A stretch of DNA of 64,000 nucleotides, taken from positions 372,001-436,000 of the forward strand of contig NZ_KB905370.1 in the NCBI RefSeq assembly GCF_000378985.1, given 5' to 3'. Made by a program: the position numbers and the translations under genes. Below are positions 1 through 9,884 of the stretch, piece after piece (positions within the stretch are counted from its first letter, which is position 1; each line of letters begins with the position of its first letter). The notes beneath the pieces are model-generated. The model was given only the letters and a program-made list of their open reading frames with translations, ran no database searches and had not been told where the DNA came from. The DNA comes from Ensifer sp. BR816. GTDB lineage: Bacteria; Pseudomonadota; Alphaproteobacteria; Rhizobiales; Rhizobiaceae.

Positions 1-101
1 GCGGTCCACGACAGAGGCAGTGGGGCGCATCGGCGTCGGCTGATCGGTCACGGCCGGCGTGCGGCCGCCGCCCGCTCCTCAGGATGGGAGCCTCCTGTTT
101 C

Positions 102-1184
102 ATGTCGGACGATCAGGACAAGGACAGCAAAACCGAAGCGCCATCGGAGAAAAAACTGTCCGATGCCGCAGAAAAGGGCAATGTCCCATTTTCCCGCGAG
201 GTGACCGCCTTCGCCTCGACGCTGGCGATCTACATCTTCATTGTCTTCTTTCTCTCCGATGGCGCGGCGAGCACGGCCGAAGCTCTCAAGGACATATTCG
301 AACAACCGGACGCCTGGCGCCTCGAAACGGCGACGGATGCCGTCGGGTTGATCTCGCACGTGCTGCTGAACTCGGCGGCGCTGGTCCTTCCGATTTTCCT
401 GCTGTTGATCATCTTCGGCGTCGGATCGTCGATCTTCCAGAACCTGCCGCGCCCGGTGCTGGACCGGATCATGCCCAAGATGAACCGCGTCTCGCCAATT
501 TCAGGCTTCAAGCGCATTTTCGGCGTTCCGGGTCTGGTGGAATTCGCCAAGTCGCTCTTCAAGATCATCGTCGTGTCGATCATCGTCGTCCTCGTTTTGT
601 GGAACGACTATTTCGCCACGCTCGACCTGATGTTCTCCGATCCGGTGACGATCTTTGCGACGATGACGTCCGACCTGAAGCAGATTGTCACCGTCGTGCT
701 GCTCGCCACGGCGGTTCTGGCGATCGTCGATCTCTTCTGGACGCGTTACCATTGGTACACCGAACTAAGGATGACGAAACAGGAAGTGAAGGAGGAACTG
801 AAGCAGTCGCAGGGCGACCCGATCGTCAAGGCGCGGCTGCGGTCGATGCAGCGGGATCGCGCCCGCAAGCGCATGATCGGCTCCGTACCCCGCGCCACGC
901 TGGTGATTGCCAACCCGACGCACTATGCGGTCGCGCTCCGCTACGTACGCGAAGAGAGCGACGCCCCCGTCGTCGTTGCGATGGGGCAAGATCTCGTCGC
1001 CCTGAAAATCCGCGAGATTGCCGAAAAAAACGGCATTCCGGTCTTCGAGGATCCGCCGCTCGCGCGCTCCATGTTTGCACAAGTCTCGGTGGATAGTGTC
1101 ATTCCACCGGTGTTTTACAAGGCAGTCGCCGAGCTCATTCACCGGGTTTACGCAGCTCAGCCGCAACAAAAACGGGTGACATGA
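102..1184 (+). CDS. flhB: Flagellar type III export switch protein FlhB
   Basis: FlhB is the inner-membrane component of the flagellar export gate. It self-cleaves to switch export from rod/hook to filament substrates. The protein has a charged N-terminus ([18 protein letters not shown]), four hydrophobic segments within about residues 30-210, and a cytoplasmic domain carrying the NPTH self-cleavage motif ([12 protein letters not shown]), so the switch should be functional. The frame is open further upstream and also offers an ATG at 84. I chose the ATG at 102 because family members start with this charged stretch, which gives 360 residues. The stop overlaps the next start (ATGA), suggesting translational coupling. 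In Sinorhizobium, motor and switch genes precede flhB; only about 100 bases of upstream sequence are visible here. Confidence 0.95.
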   Translation: MSDDQDKDSKTEAPSEKKLSDAAEKGNVPFSREVTAFASTLAIYIFIVFFLSDGAASTAEALKDIFEQPDAWRLETATDAVGLISHVLLNSAALVLPIFLLLIIFGVGSSIFQNLPRPVLDRIMPKMNRVSPISGFKRIFGVPGLVEFAKSLFKIIVVSIIVVLVLWNDYFATLDLMFSDPVTIFATMTSDLKQIVTVVLLATAVLAIVDLFWTRYHWYTELRMTKQEVKEELKQSQGDPIVKARLRSMQRDRARKRMIGSVPRATLVIANPTHYAVALRYVREESDAPVVVAMGQDLVALKIREIAEKNGIPVFEDPPLARSMFAQVSVDSVIPPVFYKAVAELIHRVYAAQPQQKRVT

Positions 1185-1627
1185 TCTTGAAGAAGTGCGA
1201 ATTCTCCGAAAAACGCGAAAAACTAGTGGCAGAGGCGATTCGTCCGGTAGCAACAGAACTGCGCCTGATCGACGCTGCGGACTTCATCGCACTCCTGCGG
1301 TTCGAGTCCTATGCAAGCCTCGCCGATCTCGTGGAATCGGCGGCGGAACTCTATTTTCTGCCCGGCACCGTGAATTTCGGCCTCGGCGGCAACTACAATC
1401 TCGAGTGGAACAGCTGCCCCGAAATCATCTTGGATCTCGAGCTGAAGCCGCGCGGCGTTACGGTCTATGCCCGCCTCGTGCTTGCCGGGGAGGCCGCCGG
1501 CATTGAAATCAGCCACATCAATTTCCAGCAGCCCTCAACCGATCCGGACGAGAATACGGCCTTCCTCGCCAGGAGCCTCGAAGAGGCGAAATTCGTCAAG
1601 TCCTACCCTCTGCCGCTCGCGAGTTAG
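1181..1627 (+). CDS. Conserved hypothetical protein coupled to flhB
   Basis: This is a 148-residue soluble acidic protein with no signal peptide or membrane segment. Its ATG overlaps the flhB stop by four bases, so it is very likely translated with flhB and belongs to the flagellar operon. The fold looks mixed alpha/beta: an N-terminal helical part (about 1-60) is followed by strands with regularly spaced aromatic and acidic residues (NYNLEWN, about residues 70-76). I do not recognise a named family. In Sinorhizobium a gene of unknown function sits between visR and flhB, and this occupies that place. A role in motility is suggested by position only. Confidence 0.85.
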   Translation: MILKKCEFSEKREKLVAEAIRPVATELRLIDAADFIALLRFESYASLADLVESAAELYFLPGTVNFGLGGNYNLEWNSCPEIILDLELKPRGVTVYARLVLAGEAAGIEISHINFQQPSTDPDENTAFLARSLEEAKFVKSYPLPLAS

Positions 1628-1668
1628 TCGAGCGGAATTGGGAACCCCTCCTCAATATCCGCCTTACC

Positions 1669-1772
1669 TAGCCCTCTCCCCGCTCGCGTGGAGAGGGCTG
1701 AAGGGCCGTGCCGCAAGTCTCCTTCGCCCCGCTTGCGGGGAGAAGGTGGCCGGCAGGCCGGATGAGGGGCAA
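1669..1772. repeat. RIME-type intergenic palindromic element
   Basis: Two strong palindromes, at 1670-1699 and 1721-1746, are followed by the tail GGCCGGCAGGCCGGATGAGG. The same arrangement recurs near 20.5 kb and, degenerated, near 48.1 kb in this window. It fits the Rhizobium-specific intergenic mosaic elements. It lies between convergent genes (the flhB-coupled gene and visR) and may end transcription from both sides. Confidence 0.8.
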
Positions 1773-1786
1773 ATTTCGCGGCAAAC

Positions 1787-2527
1787 CTAGCTGATATAGC
1801 CAAGGCGTATGGCCTTGGCGATCGCCTGGATACGGTTGACGGAATCGAGTTTCGTCGTGGCGGCACCGAGATAGGCATTCACGGTGTGGACGGAAAGCCC
1901 CATCTTCTCGGCGATTTCCTCGCTGATATAGCCATCACCTGCCATCTGCAGACAGGCGATCTCGCGATCGCTGAGGGACTCGCCCTTGAACAGCCGTTTT
2001 TCGTCCGCCGCCAGCATGTCGGTCATGATCTGCGCGCAGCGCCCATGCAGCTCAAGGATCTGCTCGGCCGGCGCGTCGATATAGCTGCCGGCGAAGACCA
2101 CATAGCCGTTGCCCTGTGCGCCGAGCCGTAGCGGAAAGGCGATCCCCGAATAGGAAAGCTTTCGCCCCTTCAGCCGGTGCGAGAACAAGCCCAAGTCGGG
2201 GACGTCGGCCGCCTGATGTTCTCCCTGGCCATCCCACAGCACCGCCAGCGGAGAACGATCTAGATGCTGCAGCAATTCCTCACCATAGATCGTCAGGAGT
2301 TCGTGCGCATTCGCCTCCGACGTGGCACCCCAATTGTGCAGGACGCAGGTCAGCTTGCGCGTTGCCGGCATGCCCCTTCCATTGACGCGCAAGACTGCGA
2401 AGTACTTCGCGTTGATCTGCCGCTGCATCGCCTGCAGCCGCGTGACCAGCGTCGCGGCGCGCGCGGCACGGGCGCTTCGACCGAGCCGGGCATCGTCCGG
2501 CCGGCTCTCCGGATGCACGTGTACCAT
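1787..2527 (-). CDS. visR: LuxR-type master motility regulator VisR
   Basis: VisR is a 246-residue LuxR-family transcription factor. A C-terminal helix-turn-helix domain (about residues 185-246, with SDREIACLQMAGDG and SEEIAEKMGLSVHTVNAYL) follows an N-terminal ligand-binding-like region. In S. meliloti, VisN and VisR act together at the top of the flagellar hierarchy and activate rem and then the flagellar and chemotaxis genes. Here visN lies 10 bases upstream on the same strand, so the two are co-transcribed. The gene sits between flhB and fliF, its normal place in Sinorhizobium. Confidence 0.93.
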   Translation of the reverse strand: MVHVHPESRPDDARLGRSARAARAATLVTRLQAMQRQINAKYFAVLRVNGRGMPATRKLTCVLHNWGATSEANAHELLTIYGEELLQHLDRSPLAVLWDGQGEHQAADVPDLGLFSHRLKGRKLSYSGIAFPLRLGAQGNGYVVFAGSYIDAPAEQILELHGRCAQIMTDMLAADEKRLFKGESLSDREIACLQMAGDGYISEEIAEKMGLSVHTVNAYLGAATTKLDSVNRIQAIAKAIRLGYIS

Positions 2528-2537
2528 CCTCTTGCTC

Positions 2538-3275
2538 CTATACCAGATTGTGCCGGACGGCGTGGGCGATCGCTTCCGACCTGGTGCGCGTCGCGGTCTT
2601 GCGCATCACGCTGGTGATGTAATTGTTGATCGTGTTGCGGGAGATTCCGAGGATGACGGCGATCTCCTCGCTCGTCTTGCCTTCGGCGATCCAGAACAGG
2701 CATTCGAGCTCGCGCTCGGTCAGTTCGAAGTCCCGGTCGTGCCGCATGCCGGCACCGGCCTTGAAACTGGCGAGATAGCTCGCGAGCACCGCGACGTCTC
2801 GCAGCCCCTCCTGTGACAGGATGACGTCCTCGGGGAACAGCAGCATCAGCGAGAAACGGGACCGGCCGACATTGAACGTGACGGAGCAATAGGAGCGGTT
2901 GACCCCGCGCGGCAGATCGATGTCGTCCGGCAGGCCCTGAAAGCACGGCTGCAGCGCCGTCAGGCACTTTTCCAGTTCGGTCGTCTTTGCATTCAGGCCG
3001 ATCACGATGCTCGAAAGGCGTCGCACGATGTCGAAGGGCCAATCGGAGCACAGAACGAAATCAAGTCCGCCGTCCTGCGAAAGATCGTGGCGAACCAGAA
3101 GATGATGCGTTGCTCCGACATATTCGGTCAGCATGGCCAGCCCATTGGCAAGGCTGCTCCGTTCGACGGCCTCTCCGAGCCTTCGGATCAACTGCTCCCG
3201 CGAAATGCCACGACTACTCAAGTGCGGCGTGCCGGCCTGCAAAGACCAGGCCGCGCCAGTCTGCGAAATCTCCAT
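2538..3275 (-). CDS. visN: LuxR-type master motility regulator VisN
   Basis: This is the partner of VisR. The C-terminus is a LuxR helix-turn-helix (LTERELECLFWIAEGKTSEE and ISRNTINNYITSV) and the N-terminal half is an unassigned sensory region. The chosen ATG at 3275 gives 245 residues, almost equal in length to VisR, and has a G-rich stretch about 10 bases upstream. The frame stays open upstream; an ATG at 3401 has a purine-rich AGGGGCGGCG directly before it and would give 287 residues, so the start is not settled. Transcription runs from the AT-rich non-coding region to the right. Confidence 0.88.
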   Translation of the reverse strand: MEISQTGAAWSLQAGTPHLSSRGISREQLIRRLGEAVERSSLANGLAMLTEYVGATHHLLVRHDLSQDGGLDFVLCSDWPFDIVRRLSSIVIGLNAKTTELEKCLTALQPCFQGLPDDIDLPRGVNRSYCSVTFNVGRSRFSLMLLFPEDVILSQEGLRDVAVLASYLASFKAGAGMRHDRDFELTERELECLFWIAEGKTSEEIAVILGISRNTINNYITSVMRKTATRTRSEAIAHAVRHNLV

Positions 3276-3401
3276 GACGTTCAGCCCCCGTGCCGCATTC
3301 GACGCCCCTGGAAGTTGTGCTTGCCCTGCCGACGGACAGCTCGCCGATGCCAGCCTTCCCACATGCAAACCAGAACGCGAATCAATATCTAAACTGTACA
3401 T

Positions 3402-4041
3402 CGCCGCCCCTAAAAAGACACTGTGATTGCGGTAGCATTTGCTCACACATCTTGAAGTAGAGCAGTCAGTGTGCATCAAAGCCACCATCGCAGGATCACG
3501 AGCTTCTCAGTTTTGATATCCGGATGATTTTTATTCGTTTTCTAAGAATTACCGCCATCCGACCAGATGCCGGAGGAGCCGCTTGAGACACGCCTAAGGC
3601 GTGGTTTTACGCGCTTTTCGGCGAGTTTCTGCCCCTTCCGCGCCTCCGATTGCCCGAATATAGAGAAGCAGTTGTTACTTTCGAATGGCGCCTGTTGCTA
3701 AAATACATCAAGTCGGAGGCCGGACTCAGGCAGCAGGAATCTGTATAGATGCAAAGACGAATTGAATTTTATTTATACTTTTGAAAGTTATATTTCAAGA
3801 AAACTGCCATTTCGACAAACAACCGTCAGGGGATGACCGGCGTTCGCGGCGCAACATCACCGTTTCCGAATCCAATATCGTTAAATTTTCCTTAAATTAT
3901 TCGTTCCGCGCCCACGCCTAGACTCGTAGGGGGAATCTGGATTCTTGCGACGGATTCGGCACTCGCGCAGCAGCGACGGGATTGACTCAGGCATTATTTT
4001 CGATCGGCGCCCGGAAGCTGGCGTCGATCCCCTCAGAACGC
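3402..4041. other. AT-rich non-coding region upstream of visNR
   Basis: I see no convincing protein-coding sequence in these roughly 640 bases. It contains the probable visN promoter, a stretch clearly richer in A/T than its surroundings (about 3660-3910), a plus-strand terminator-like hairpin at 3589-3608 and, at its edge, the hairpin that follows fliF. This is the expected control region of the top motility operon. I could not assign promoter hexamers with confidence. Confidence 0.55.
3589..3608 (+). terminator. Terminator-like hairpin with T-run, no known + gene upstream
   Basis: CACGCC (3589-3594) pairs with GGCGTG (3598-3603) around a three-base loop, followed by GTTTTA on the plus strand. 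No plus-strand gene ends nearby, since visN is on the minus strand. It could therefore end a short antisense or independent RNA, or be a chance structure. Confidence 0.35.
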
Positions 4042-4068
4042 GAGATCCCGCCGGTGCGGCGGGATCTC
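4042..4068 (-). terminator. Perfect hairpin downstream of fliF
   Basis: GAGATCCCGCC (4042-4052) and its exact complement (4058-4068) flank a five-base loop. It starts about 24 bases beyond the fliF stop. There is no T-run on the minus-strand side, so it may stabilise the 3' end rather than act as a canonical intrinsic terminator. Confidence 0.6.
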
Positions 4069-4091
4069 CCAGGCAGAACTCTCGAATGACT

Positions 4092-5771
4092 TCAGGCGGC
4101 GCGGTCGACGGACCATTTGCGGAGAATTTTTGCAGCACGCTCCTCGCTGATCTCCACCATGCGGGCAAGCCTGCGCTCCGGGCCCTCCTTGACGCGGCGA
4201 TTGAAGCCACCGCCTTCGTCGCTGAGATTGAGCAGGTCGTCGGCGCTGTCGAAGCCGAAGTCCGAGCCGAAGCCCTCCATAAGGGCACCGCTTGCGGCAC
4301 CGGCTCCGGCCGGAGAGAAGTCCGGCAGTTCGAGACCGGCACCCTCGCCTTCGAGGTGACCCGACTGGCCGCCAAAACCCATCTGACGAGCGAGCGGCCT
4401 GATGCCCAGCCAGACGACGAGGAAGGCGACTGCGACGAATGCGAGCGAGTTGATGATGCCGCCGAGATTGCGCGTCAACATTTCCATGACGCCAGGCCCG
4501 GCCACCGGCTGGTCGAGCAATTGCGTCTCGACGAAATCCATGGCGTTCAGCGTGACGACGTCACCACGGTTCGGATCGACGCCCGCAGCCGACGCGACGA
4601 TCTTCTGCATGTCCTGGAGATAGGCGTCGATCTTCGCCTGATCGGCCCCCTCCCCGACCATCGCCGCCAGGCGGCCGCGATTGACGACCACCGCAATCGA
4701 CAGCCGTTCGATCGAATAGCTGTTCTTGACGGTGGCGATCGTCTTGCTGTTGATCTCGTAGTTCGTCTGCTCTTCCTTCTTCTCCGCCTCGTCGCTCGAC
4801 TGCTGGCCGGCACCGCCGCGCGGGGCGGCCTGCGGCACGTTCTGCTGTACGGTGGCGGCGTTGTCCGGCTGCTGCTGGCTGGATTTCTGCTCCTCCTTGA
4901 TCACGCGCGTGGAGCGCTCGACCCGCGATTCGGGGTCGAAGACGGTCTCCTGGATCTGCTGGGCATCGGTGTTGAGCGACGCCGTGACGCTGGTGCGGAA
5001 GTTGTCCATGCCGAGGAAGGGTGCAAGCGCGTTGTCGATCTTCTTCTCAAGATCGGTCTGAACGTTCTGCACTACGCCAAGCGACTGGTTGAGAGCACTG
5101 TTTGCCGGGTCGTCGCCCGAAGCGAGAAGCTGGCCGGTCGAATCGAGAATGGTGACATCATCGACATCGAGACCCGGTACCGACGAAGCCACGAGGTGGC
5201 GGATGGACGAAGCGGCGCCCCGGCCGATCGTCGCGCTTGCGCGGATCATCACCGATGCCGTCGGGGTCTGCTCGGCCTTGCGGAAGCTGCCGCGCTCCGG
5301 CATGACGATATGGACGCGTGCCGCCGCAATGCCGGAAATCTGCTGGATGGTACGGGCGATTTCGCCCTCCAATGCGCGAACGCGGGTCACCTCCTGCATG
5401 AAGGAGGTGAGCCCGAGCGAGCCGACATTGTCGAAGAGTTCGTAGCCGGCATTGGCGCTGCTCGGCAGGCCACGCTCGGCCAGGAGCAGGCGCGCCTTGC
5501 CGGTCATGCCCACCGGCACCTGGATGCTGCCGCCATCCGCGCCGACCTCGAAGTCGAGGTTCGCCTCGGCAAGCGCAATGCTGATCTGGGTGACGTCGCT
5601 GCGTTCGAGACCGACATAGAGCGTTTCAAAGGCCGGCTTGTTGACGTAGATGGCAGCGCCGAGAACGAAGCCGATTGCGACGATGCCGGCCACCGCGAGT
5701 GCTATCAGCTTGCTCTGCCCGAGATTGCTCAGGTTTTTCGTGAACGTCGAGAATTGATCGAACAGATTCAT
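4092..5771 (-). CDS. fliF: Flagellar MS-ring protein FliF
   Basis: FliF forms the membrane-supramembrane ring on which the export gate and C-ring are built. The protein has an N-terminal transmembrane segment (LIALAVAGIVAIGFVLGAAI, about 22-41), a large periplasmic ring-building region, a second transmembrane segment near residue 440 (SLAFVAVAFLVVWLGI) and a charged cytoplasmic tail that binds FliG (ending EERAAKILRKWSVDRAA). The start at 5771 (MNLFDQFSTF, preceded by GGAAACAG) gives 559 residues; ten more in-frame residues upstream are unlikely to be translated. A gap of about 290 bases separates it from cheT, so it probably has its own promoter. Confidence 0.95.
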   Translation of the reverse strand: MNLFDQFSTFTKNLSNLGQSKLIALAVAGIVAIGFVLGAAIYVNKPAFETLYVGLERSDVTQISIALAEANLDFEVGADGGSIQVPVGMTGKARLLLAERGLPSSANAGYELFDNVGSLGLTSFMQEVTRVRALEGEIARTIQQISGIAAARVHIVMPERGSFRKAEQTPTASVMIRASATIGRGAASSIRHLVASSVPGLDVDDVTILDSTGQLLASGDDPANSALNQSLGVVQNVQTDLEKKIDNALAPFLGMDNFRTSVTASLNTDAQQIQETVFDPESRVERSTRVIKEEQKSSQQQPDNAATVQQNVPQAAPRGGAGQQSSDEAEKKEEQTNYEINSKTIATVKNSYSIERLSIAVVVNRGRLAAMVGEGADQAKIDAYLQDMQKIVASAAGVDPNRGDVVTLNAMDFVETQLLDQPVAGPGVMEMLTRNLGGIINSLAFVAVAFLVVWLGIRPLARQMGFGGQSGHLEGEGAGLELPDFSPAGAGAASGALMEGFGSDFGFDSADDLLNLSDEGGGFNRRVKEGPERRLARMVEISEERAAKILRKWSVDRAA

Positions 5772-6065
5772 TCTGTTTCCGCACCCAGTATCGCATGTCA
5801 CCCGTGCCGGTACTCGACGGCATCATGCGAAGATCCAACATTCTGGTAAGCCAGGTATCGAAATGCGAATCTACCAGCCCCGGAAGCGAAGCTAGGTGGC
5901 GAAACTTGCGCGAAGTTGACGGAGCAGAAGGATGATGGTCGAGAGCGGCGTGAACGACCGGGCTGAAGGTCGACATTTCAGACCGGGCGGACAGCCGACA
6001 GTTTCGGCTCTTTCATGTGCTTCGTTGTTAGGGCGACGGCGCACCGCTCCGCGCCAGCCCTTACG

Positions 6066-6464
6066 TCAGAAGACCTCGAAGTCGCCCGAGGCTTTCGTGA
6101 GCGGCTGCGAGTGCCCATGGCGCAACAGGCCGCTGCCGAGCGCCTTCTTCATGTCGGCAAGCTTGACCAGGTTCACGGCCGTCGAGATATCCACGAGGCA
6201 CGTGTCGGGGATCGATGCGGTGATCGTGTCTATGAATTCGGCGAGCCCCCGCGTCTTCTGAACCGCCAGATCGACGCCCTGGAGCACCATCAACTTGTCG
6301 GCCGGATCGGTCGCGGAGGCATCATGGCTGTTCCAGAGCTGCGGTTCGATGCGCTCGATGAGATAGGCGACGTCATGAAGTTCGGTGACGATGCGCATCA
6401 GCACTTCCGGCAGCGATTCTTCCGCGTGAGGCATGTAGCTCTGGTGTTCGGTCTGCATCATCAT
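6066..6464 (-). CDS. cheT: Chemotaxis accessory protein CheT (CheZ-like motif)
   Basis: This small helical protein of about 130 residues is the last gene of the chemotaxis operon, 50 bases after cheD. This is the position of cheT in S. meliloti, where the product has been linked to CheY1 dephosphorylation and CheR binding. The sequence contains QGVDLAVQKTRG (about 62-73), whose DLAVQ fits the DxxxQ signature of CheZ-type phosphatases. Three consecutive ATG codons (6464, 6461, 6458) could serve as start; none has a strong ribosome binding site. The open frame continues upstream over the cheD end, but that part is probably untranslated. Confidence 0.8.
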   Translation of the reverse strand: MMMQTEHQSYMPHAEESLPEVLMRIVTELHDVAYLIERIEPQLWNSHDASATDPADKLMVLQGVDLAVQKTRGLAEFIDTITASIPDTCLVDISTAVNLVKLADMKKALGSGLLRHGHSQPLTKASGDFEVF

Positions 6465-6514
6465 TCTCACGTGGTCTTGAAGGGATACTCCGGCGCTCTT
6501 GCTGGCCGGTGCGT

Positions 6515-7069
6515 TCAGAAGAATTCGATGGAGCTTTCGGCCGGCTTCGGCGCGGGCGCTGGCCGCTGGTCCTGATGGATGGCGCGCTGGGCCTCCACAC
6601 CCGTCAGTGCGTATTGGCGGGCGCGGCCCGTCACGGGCCAATATTCCAGCTTGCGGCCATGTTCTCCGCCGGTGCTCTCGCCGACGACGCGGATGCCTTC
6701 GTCAAGCAGGAACTGCCGCGCGAAGGCGGCGTTCTGCTCGCCGACATTCGAGAAGCGCGCAATCGTCTTGGCTCCGCCGAAGATCTTCGCCTCGAGGCGA
6801 TCGCGGCGTGCGCCCTGCTTCAGCAGACCGTTGATGAGCAGTTCCATCAGATGCACGCCATAGCGCGTCGCGTCACCTGCCGACCCCGGCGACGTCGCCG
6901 AGCCAGGCAGCAGGAAGTGGTTCATGCCGCCGACACCCGTCACCGGGTCGCGCATGCAGGCAGCCACGCAGGAGCCGAGAATGGTCGAGAGAACGACATC
7001 CGGATCGTTGACGACCTTGAACTCGCCCTGGATGACATGCACACGCCTGCCGGCAGCCTCCAGCATCAT
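6515..7069 (-). CDS. cheD: Chemoreceptor glutamine deamidase CheD
   Basis: CheD deamidates glutamines on chemoreceptors to tune adaptation. The 184-residue protein shows the family's catalytic cysteine (ILGSCVA, about residue 33) and histidine (GMNHFLLP, about 51), plus the RYG motif (about 69-71). The start overlaps the end of cheY2 as ATGATG, so translation is coupled. The C-terminal tail after about residue 160 is proline-rich and charged and probably flexible. The operon context and intact motifs make the call secure. Confidence 0.94.
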   Translation of the reverse strand: MMLEAAGRRVHVIQGEFKVVNDPDVVLSTILGSCVAACMRDPVTGVGGMNHFLLPGSATSPGSAGDATRYGVHLMELLINGLLKQGARRDRLEAKIFGGAKTIARFSNVGEQNAAFARQFLLDEGIRVVGESTGGEHGRKLEYWPVTGRARQYALTGVEAQRAIHQDQRPAPAPKPAESSIEFF

Positions 7070-7455
7070 TTCAGTGCCCCGAATACGGCCTCGATCGCTG
7101 CCTTCATCTTTTCGATTGTGAACGGCTTGGCGAGAACGTTGTTGGCGCCGAGCGCAGCGGCTTTCTGGACCAGCGCGCGGTCGCCCTGCGCGGTCAGGAT
7201 GATGAAGGCCGCCTTCTTGGTGTTCGGGTTGGAACGAACCGCCTGCAGCAAGCCGAGACCGTCCATCTTCGGCATATTGAAATCCGAGATGACCAGATGG
7301 TGAGGGTTCTGGGCCATGATCTTCATGCCCTGCTCGCCGTCGCCGGCGGCAGTGATCTGCTTGAAGCCGAGCTGCTGCAGGGCGTCGCCCAGGAGCAGGC
7401 GGCTGGTGACCTGATCGTCGACGATCAGAACTTTTATCTTTTCGGCGATGGACAT
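7066..7455 (-). CDS. cheY2: Chemotaxis response regulator CheY2
   Basis: This is a single-domain receiver of 129 residues. It has the acidic pair and phospho-acceptor region ([20 protein letters not shown]), a conserved Thr (FIILTAQG) and Lys (NVLAKPF). In S. meliloti, CheY2 is the regulator that acts on the flagellar motor, while CheY1 acts as a phosphate sink. It is assigned CheY2 because it lies between cheB and cheD, away from cheA. It overlaps cheB by one base (TAATG) and cheD by four. Confidence 0.93.
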   Translation of the reverse strand: MSIAEKIKVLIVDDQVTSRLLLGDALQQLGFKQITAAGDGEQGMKIMAQNPHHLVISDFNMPKMDGLGLLQAVRSNPNTKKAAFIILTAQGDRALVQKAAALGANNVLAKPFTIEKMKAAIEAVFGALK

Positions 7456-8507
7456 TATTCGCTTCCTTCCTTCCGGGCTGCTGCCGTCTTCAATATCTCC
7501 TCCCCGATCGAACCGAGGGGGAGCTGCGTTTCGACAGCACCCAATTCATGGGCCACTCTGGGCATTCCGTAGACGACACAAGTCTTTTCGTTTTGTCCGA
7601 AGGTGCGCGCCCCGGCGTTCCGCATCTTGAGGAGACCGGCGGCGCCGTCGCGCCCCATGCCGGTCAATATCACGCCGATCGCATTGCGCCCCGCCAGTTC
7701 CGCGACTGAATCGAACAGGACGTCGACCGAGGGGCGATGGCCGTTGACCGGCTCCCGGTCGACCAGCCTGCAGGAGGGCGAAGAAGCATTGGCAACCTGA
7801 AGGTGCCGGTCGCCGCCGGGCGCCAGGTAGACCTTGCCCACTTCGAGCCGAGCGCCGTCGGTCGCCTCCTGGACGGTCGGCGCGCAGAGACGGTTCAGCC
7901 GTTCGGAAAAGCTCTTGGTGAAAGTGTGCGGCATGTGCTGGGTGATCACCGTCGGCGGGCAGTTCGCCGGGAACTTCTGCAGGACCGCAATCAGGGCTTC
8001 CACGCCGCCGGTCGAGGCGCCTATCGCGATGATCTTGCGGCCCGCCCGGTAGTCGGAAACGGTGCTGACGACCGGCGCGGCGGCCGCCCGGTTGCTCGTG
8101 ATCATCGATTTGCGCTGCGAGCGCGCCGCCGCCTTGACCTTGTCGACCAGCCCGCCGAACGGATTCGGATCGCCGGGGTGCGGCTTGCCGACACAATCGA
8201 AGGCGCCGATTTCGAGCGCGGCGATGGTCGCCTCGGCACCCTTGTGGGTCAGCGTCGAGACCATGATGACCGGCATGGGCCTGAGGCGCATGATCTTGTC
8301 GAGGAACTCGAGGCCGTTCATGTTCGGCATCTCGATGTCGAGGGTGACGACGTCGGGATCCAGCTGCTTGATCGCCTGGCGGGCCTCGAGCGCATCGGCC
8401 GCCTGACCGACGACTTTCACCTCCGGATCGGCATTGAGCACGGCCGAGATCAGCCCCCGCATGGTGGGCGAGTCATCGACGACGAGAACACGGGCGGGAG
8501 CGTTCAT
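7455..8507 (-). CDS. cheB: Protein-glutamate methylesterase CheB
   Basis: CheB removes methyl groups from chemoreceptors when phosphorylated. An N-terminal receiver domain (about 1-120, with VVDDSPTMR and [12 protein letters not shown]) is followed by a methylesterase domain with the catalytic Ser (IGASTGG), His (TQHMPHTFT) and Asp (TGMGRDGA). The ATG at 8507 ([12 protein letters not shown]) gives 350 residues. A longer frame upstream overlaps cheR and lacks similarity to CheB. Its start overlaps the cheR stop by four bases. Confidence 0.96.
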   Translation of the reverse strand: MNAPARVLVVDDSPTMRGLISAVLNADPEVKVVGQAADALEARQAIKQLDPDVVTLDIEMPNMNGLEFLDKIMRLRPMPVIMVSTLTHKGAEATIAALEIGAFDCVGKPHPGDPNPFGGLVDKVKAAARSQRKSMITSNRAAAAPVVSTVSDYRAGRKIIAIGASTGGVEALIAVLQKFPANCPPTVITQHMPHTFTKSFSERLNRLCAPTVQEATDGARLEVGKVYLAPGGDRHLQVANASSPSCRLVDREPVNGHRPSVDVLFDSVAELAGRNAIGVILTGMGRDGAAGLLKMRNAGARTFGQNEKTCVVYGMPRVAHELGAVETQLPLGSIGEEILKTAAARKEGSE

Positions 8508-9415
8508 GCCCGACCTCCATGGAATTTGCCGGTATGGCGATAGGTGGTGACGCCGATATTGTCGAAGATCGCCTTGGCATCCCCCGAGACGCGCTCCGAA
8601 TGGCCGATATAGAGATGCCCGCCCGTGTCGAGCACGCCCGCAAATCGCGACCAGATCTTCATCTGGGTGGGTTCGTCGAAATAGATCACCACGTTGCGGC
8701 AGAAGATCACGTCGAACGGCCCCTTGAGCGGCCATTGCGCCATGAGGTTGAGCTCGTTGAAGGTGATCAGCCGCTTGACGCGGTCATCGACCTGCCACTT
8801 GCCACGACCGTTGACCTCGACCTCACGAAACCATTGCTTGCGCATGGCGGGACTGACCGTTTCGAGCGCCGTCGCGTCATAGGCGCCGGCCCGGGCGAGC
8901 GCGAGAATCTTCGGATCGATGTCGGTTGCGAGAATCCGGAAGTCGTAGTCCGCGGCATTCGGCAGCAGCGATAGCACCGTCAGCGCGATCGAATAGGGCT
9001 CCTGGCCATCCGAGCAGGCCGCCGACCAGATGCGCACCCGGCCGCCGCTCTTCGCCCGGGCGATCAGGCCCGGCAGGACATCGGTCTTCAGATGTTCGAA
9101 ATGGTGGTTCTCACGAAAGAAGCGGGTGAAATTGGTCGTCAGGTGCGAGAGCATGTCGCGGCGCGCCGCAGCACCCGCCGGCGAGGCGACGAGCTGGCAA
9201 TAGTCGCGGAAGCCCTTGAGGCCCAGATTGCGGATGTGTTTCGACAGTCGCGAATAGACCAGCGAGGCCTTGGATTCATTCAGATAGATGCCGGCATCCG
9301 CATAGATCATCGCCGCGATGTCGCTAAGGTCGCGACGCGTCAGCGGATATTCACCGGCCGCAAGGCACTCGTCCGGCGACAGCTTCTGCTCGAAAGTGGT
9401 GGCCTGGGCCCTCAT
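8504..9415 (-). CDS. cheR: Chemoreceptor methyltransferase CheR
   Basis: CheR methylates chemoreceptor glutamates using S-adenosylmethionine. The N-terminal helical domain ([14 protein letters not shown]) is followed by a Rossmann-type domain with the SAM-binding segment [15 protein letters not shown] and the [11 protein letters not shown] motif. The ATG at 9415 ([10 protein letters not shown]) gives 303 residues and overlaps the cheW stop as ATGA. A longer upstream frame is only the alternative reading of cheW. Confidence 0.96.
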   Translation of the reverse strand: MRAQATTFEQKLSPDECLAAGEYPLTRRDLSDIAAMIYADAGIYLNESKASLVYSRLSKHIRNLGLKGFRDYCQLVASPAGAAARRDMLSHLTTNFTRFFRENHHFEHLKTDVLPGLIARAKSGGRVRIWSAACSDGQEPYSIALTVLSLLPNAADYDFRILATDIDPKILALARAGAYDATALETVSPAMRKQWFREVEVNGRGKWQVDDRVKRLITFNELNLMAQWPLKGPFDVIFCRNVVIYFDEPTQMKIWSRFAGVLDTGGHLYIGHSERVSGDAKAIFDNIGVTTYRHTGKFHGGRA

Positions 9416-9879
9416 GCTGCTTCCCTTTCCTCGTGCGGGAAGACCTGGTCGAGTTCGACGAGGCAGATCATCCGCCCCTCGATCGCCAGCACGCCACGCG
9501 CGAAGCTCCTTTCGAAATCCGACGCGATATCCGGGGTCGGCTGGATGTCGGCATCGGCGACCGTCAGGATGTCGGAGACGGCATCGACCAGGAGCCCTAC
9601 CACCTGGCTCTTCACCTGGGCGACGATGATCACGTGGCGCACCGTCGGCTCGGCCGGCTTCATGCCGAGGCGCGCCGAAAAGTCGATGATCGGCAGCACC
9701 GCGCCGCGCAGGTTGATGACGCCGAGCATGTAGCTCGGCGCGTGCGGCATCGCGGTCGCAGGCGTCCAGCCGCGAATTTCGCGGACGGACATTACGTTGA
9801 CGCAGAATTCCTGGCCGCCGACGCGGAAAGCGATCAGCTCCCGTCCGCCAGTCGTCAGATTTTTTGCGGCATAGGTCAT
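9412..9879 (-). CDS. cheW: Chemotaxis coupling protein CheW
   Basis: CheW links chemoreceptors to CheA in signalling arrays. The 155-residue SH3-like protein shows typical elements ([37 protein letters not shown]). It starts 5 bases after cheA and overlaps cheR. No unusual feature is visible. Confidence 0.95.
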   Translation of the reverse strand: MTYAAKNLTTGGRELIAFRVGGQEFCVNVMSVREIRGWTPATAMPHAPSYMLGVINLRGAVLPIIDFSARLGMKPAEPTVRHVIIVAQVKSQVVGLLVDAVSDILTVADADIQPTPDIASDFERSFARGVLAIEGRMICLVELDQVFPHEEREAA

Positions 9880-9884
9880 GAGTA

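Noticed and set aside
2..43. Thirteen codons ending in TGA at the left edge, possibly the end of the gene before flhB
   Set aside because: Too short to match to FliG or any other expected upstream protein, and the flhB frame is also open here.
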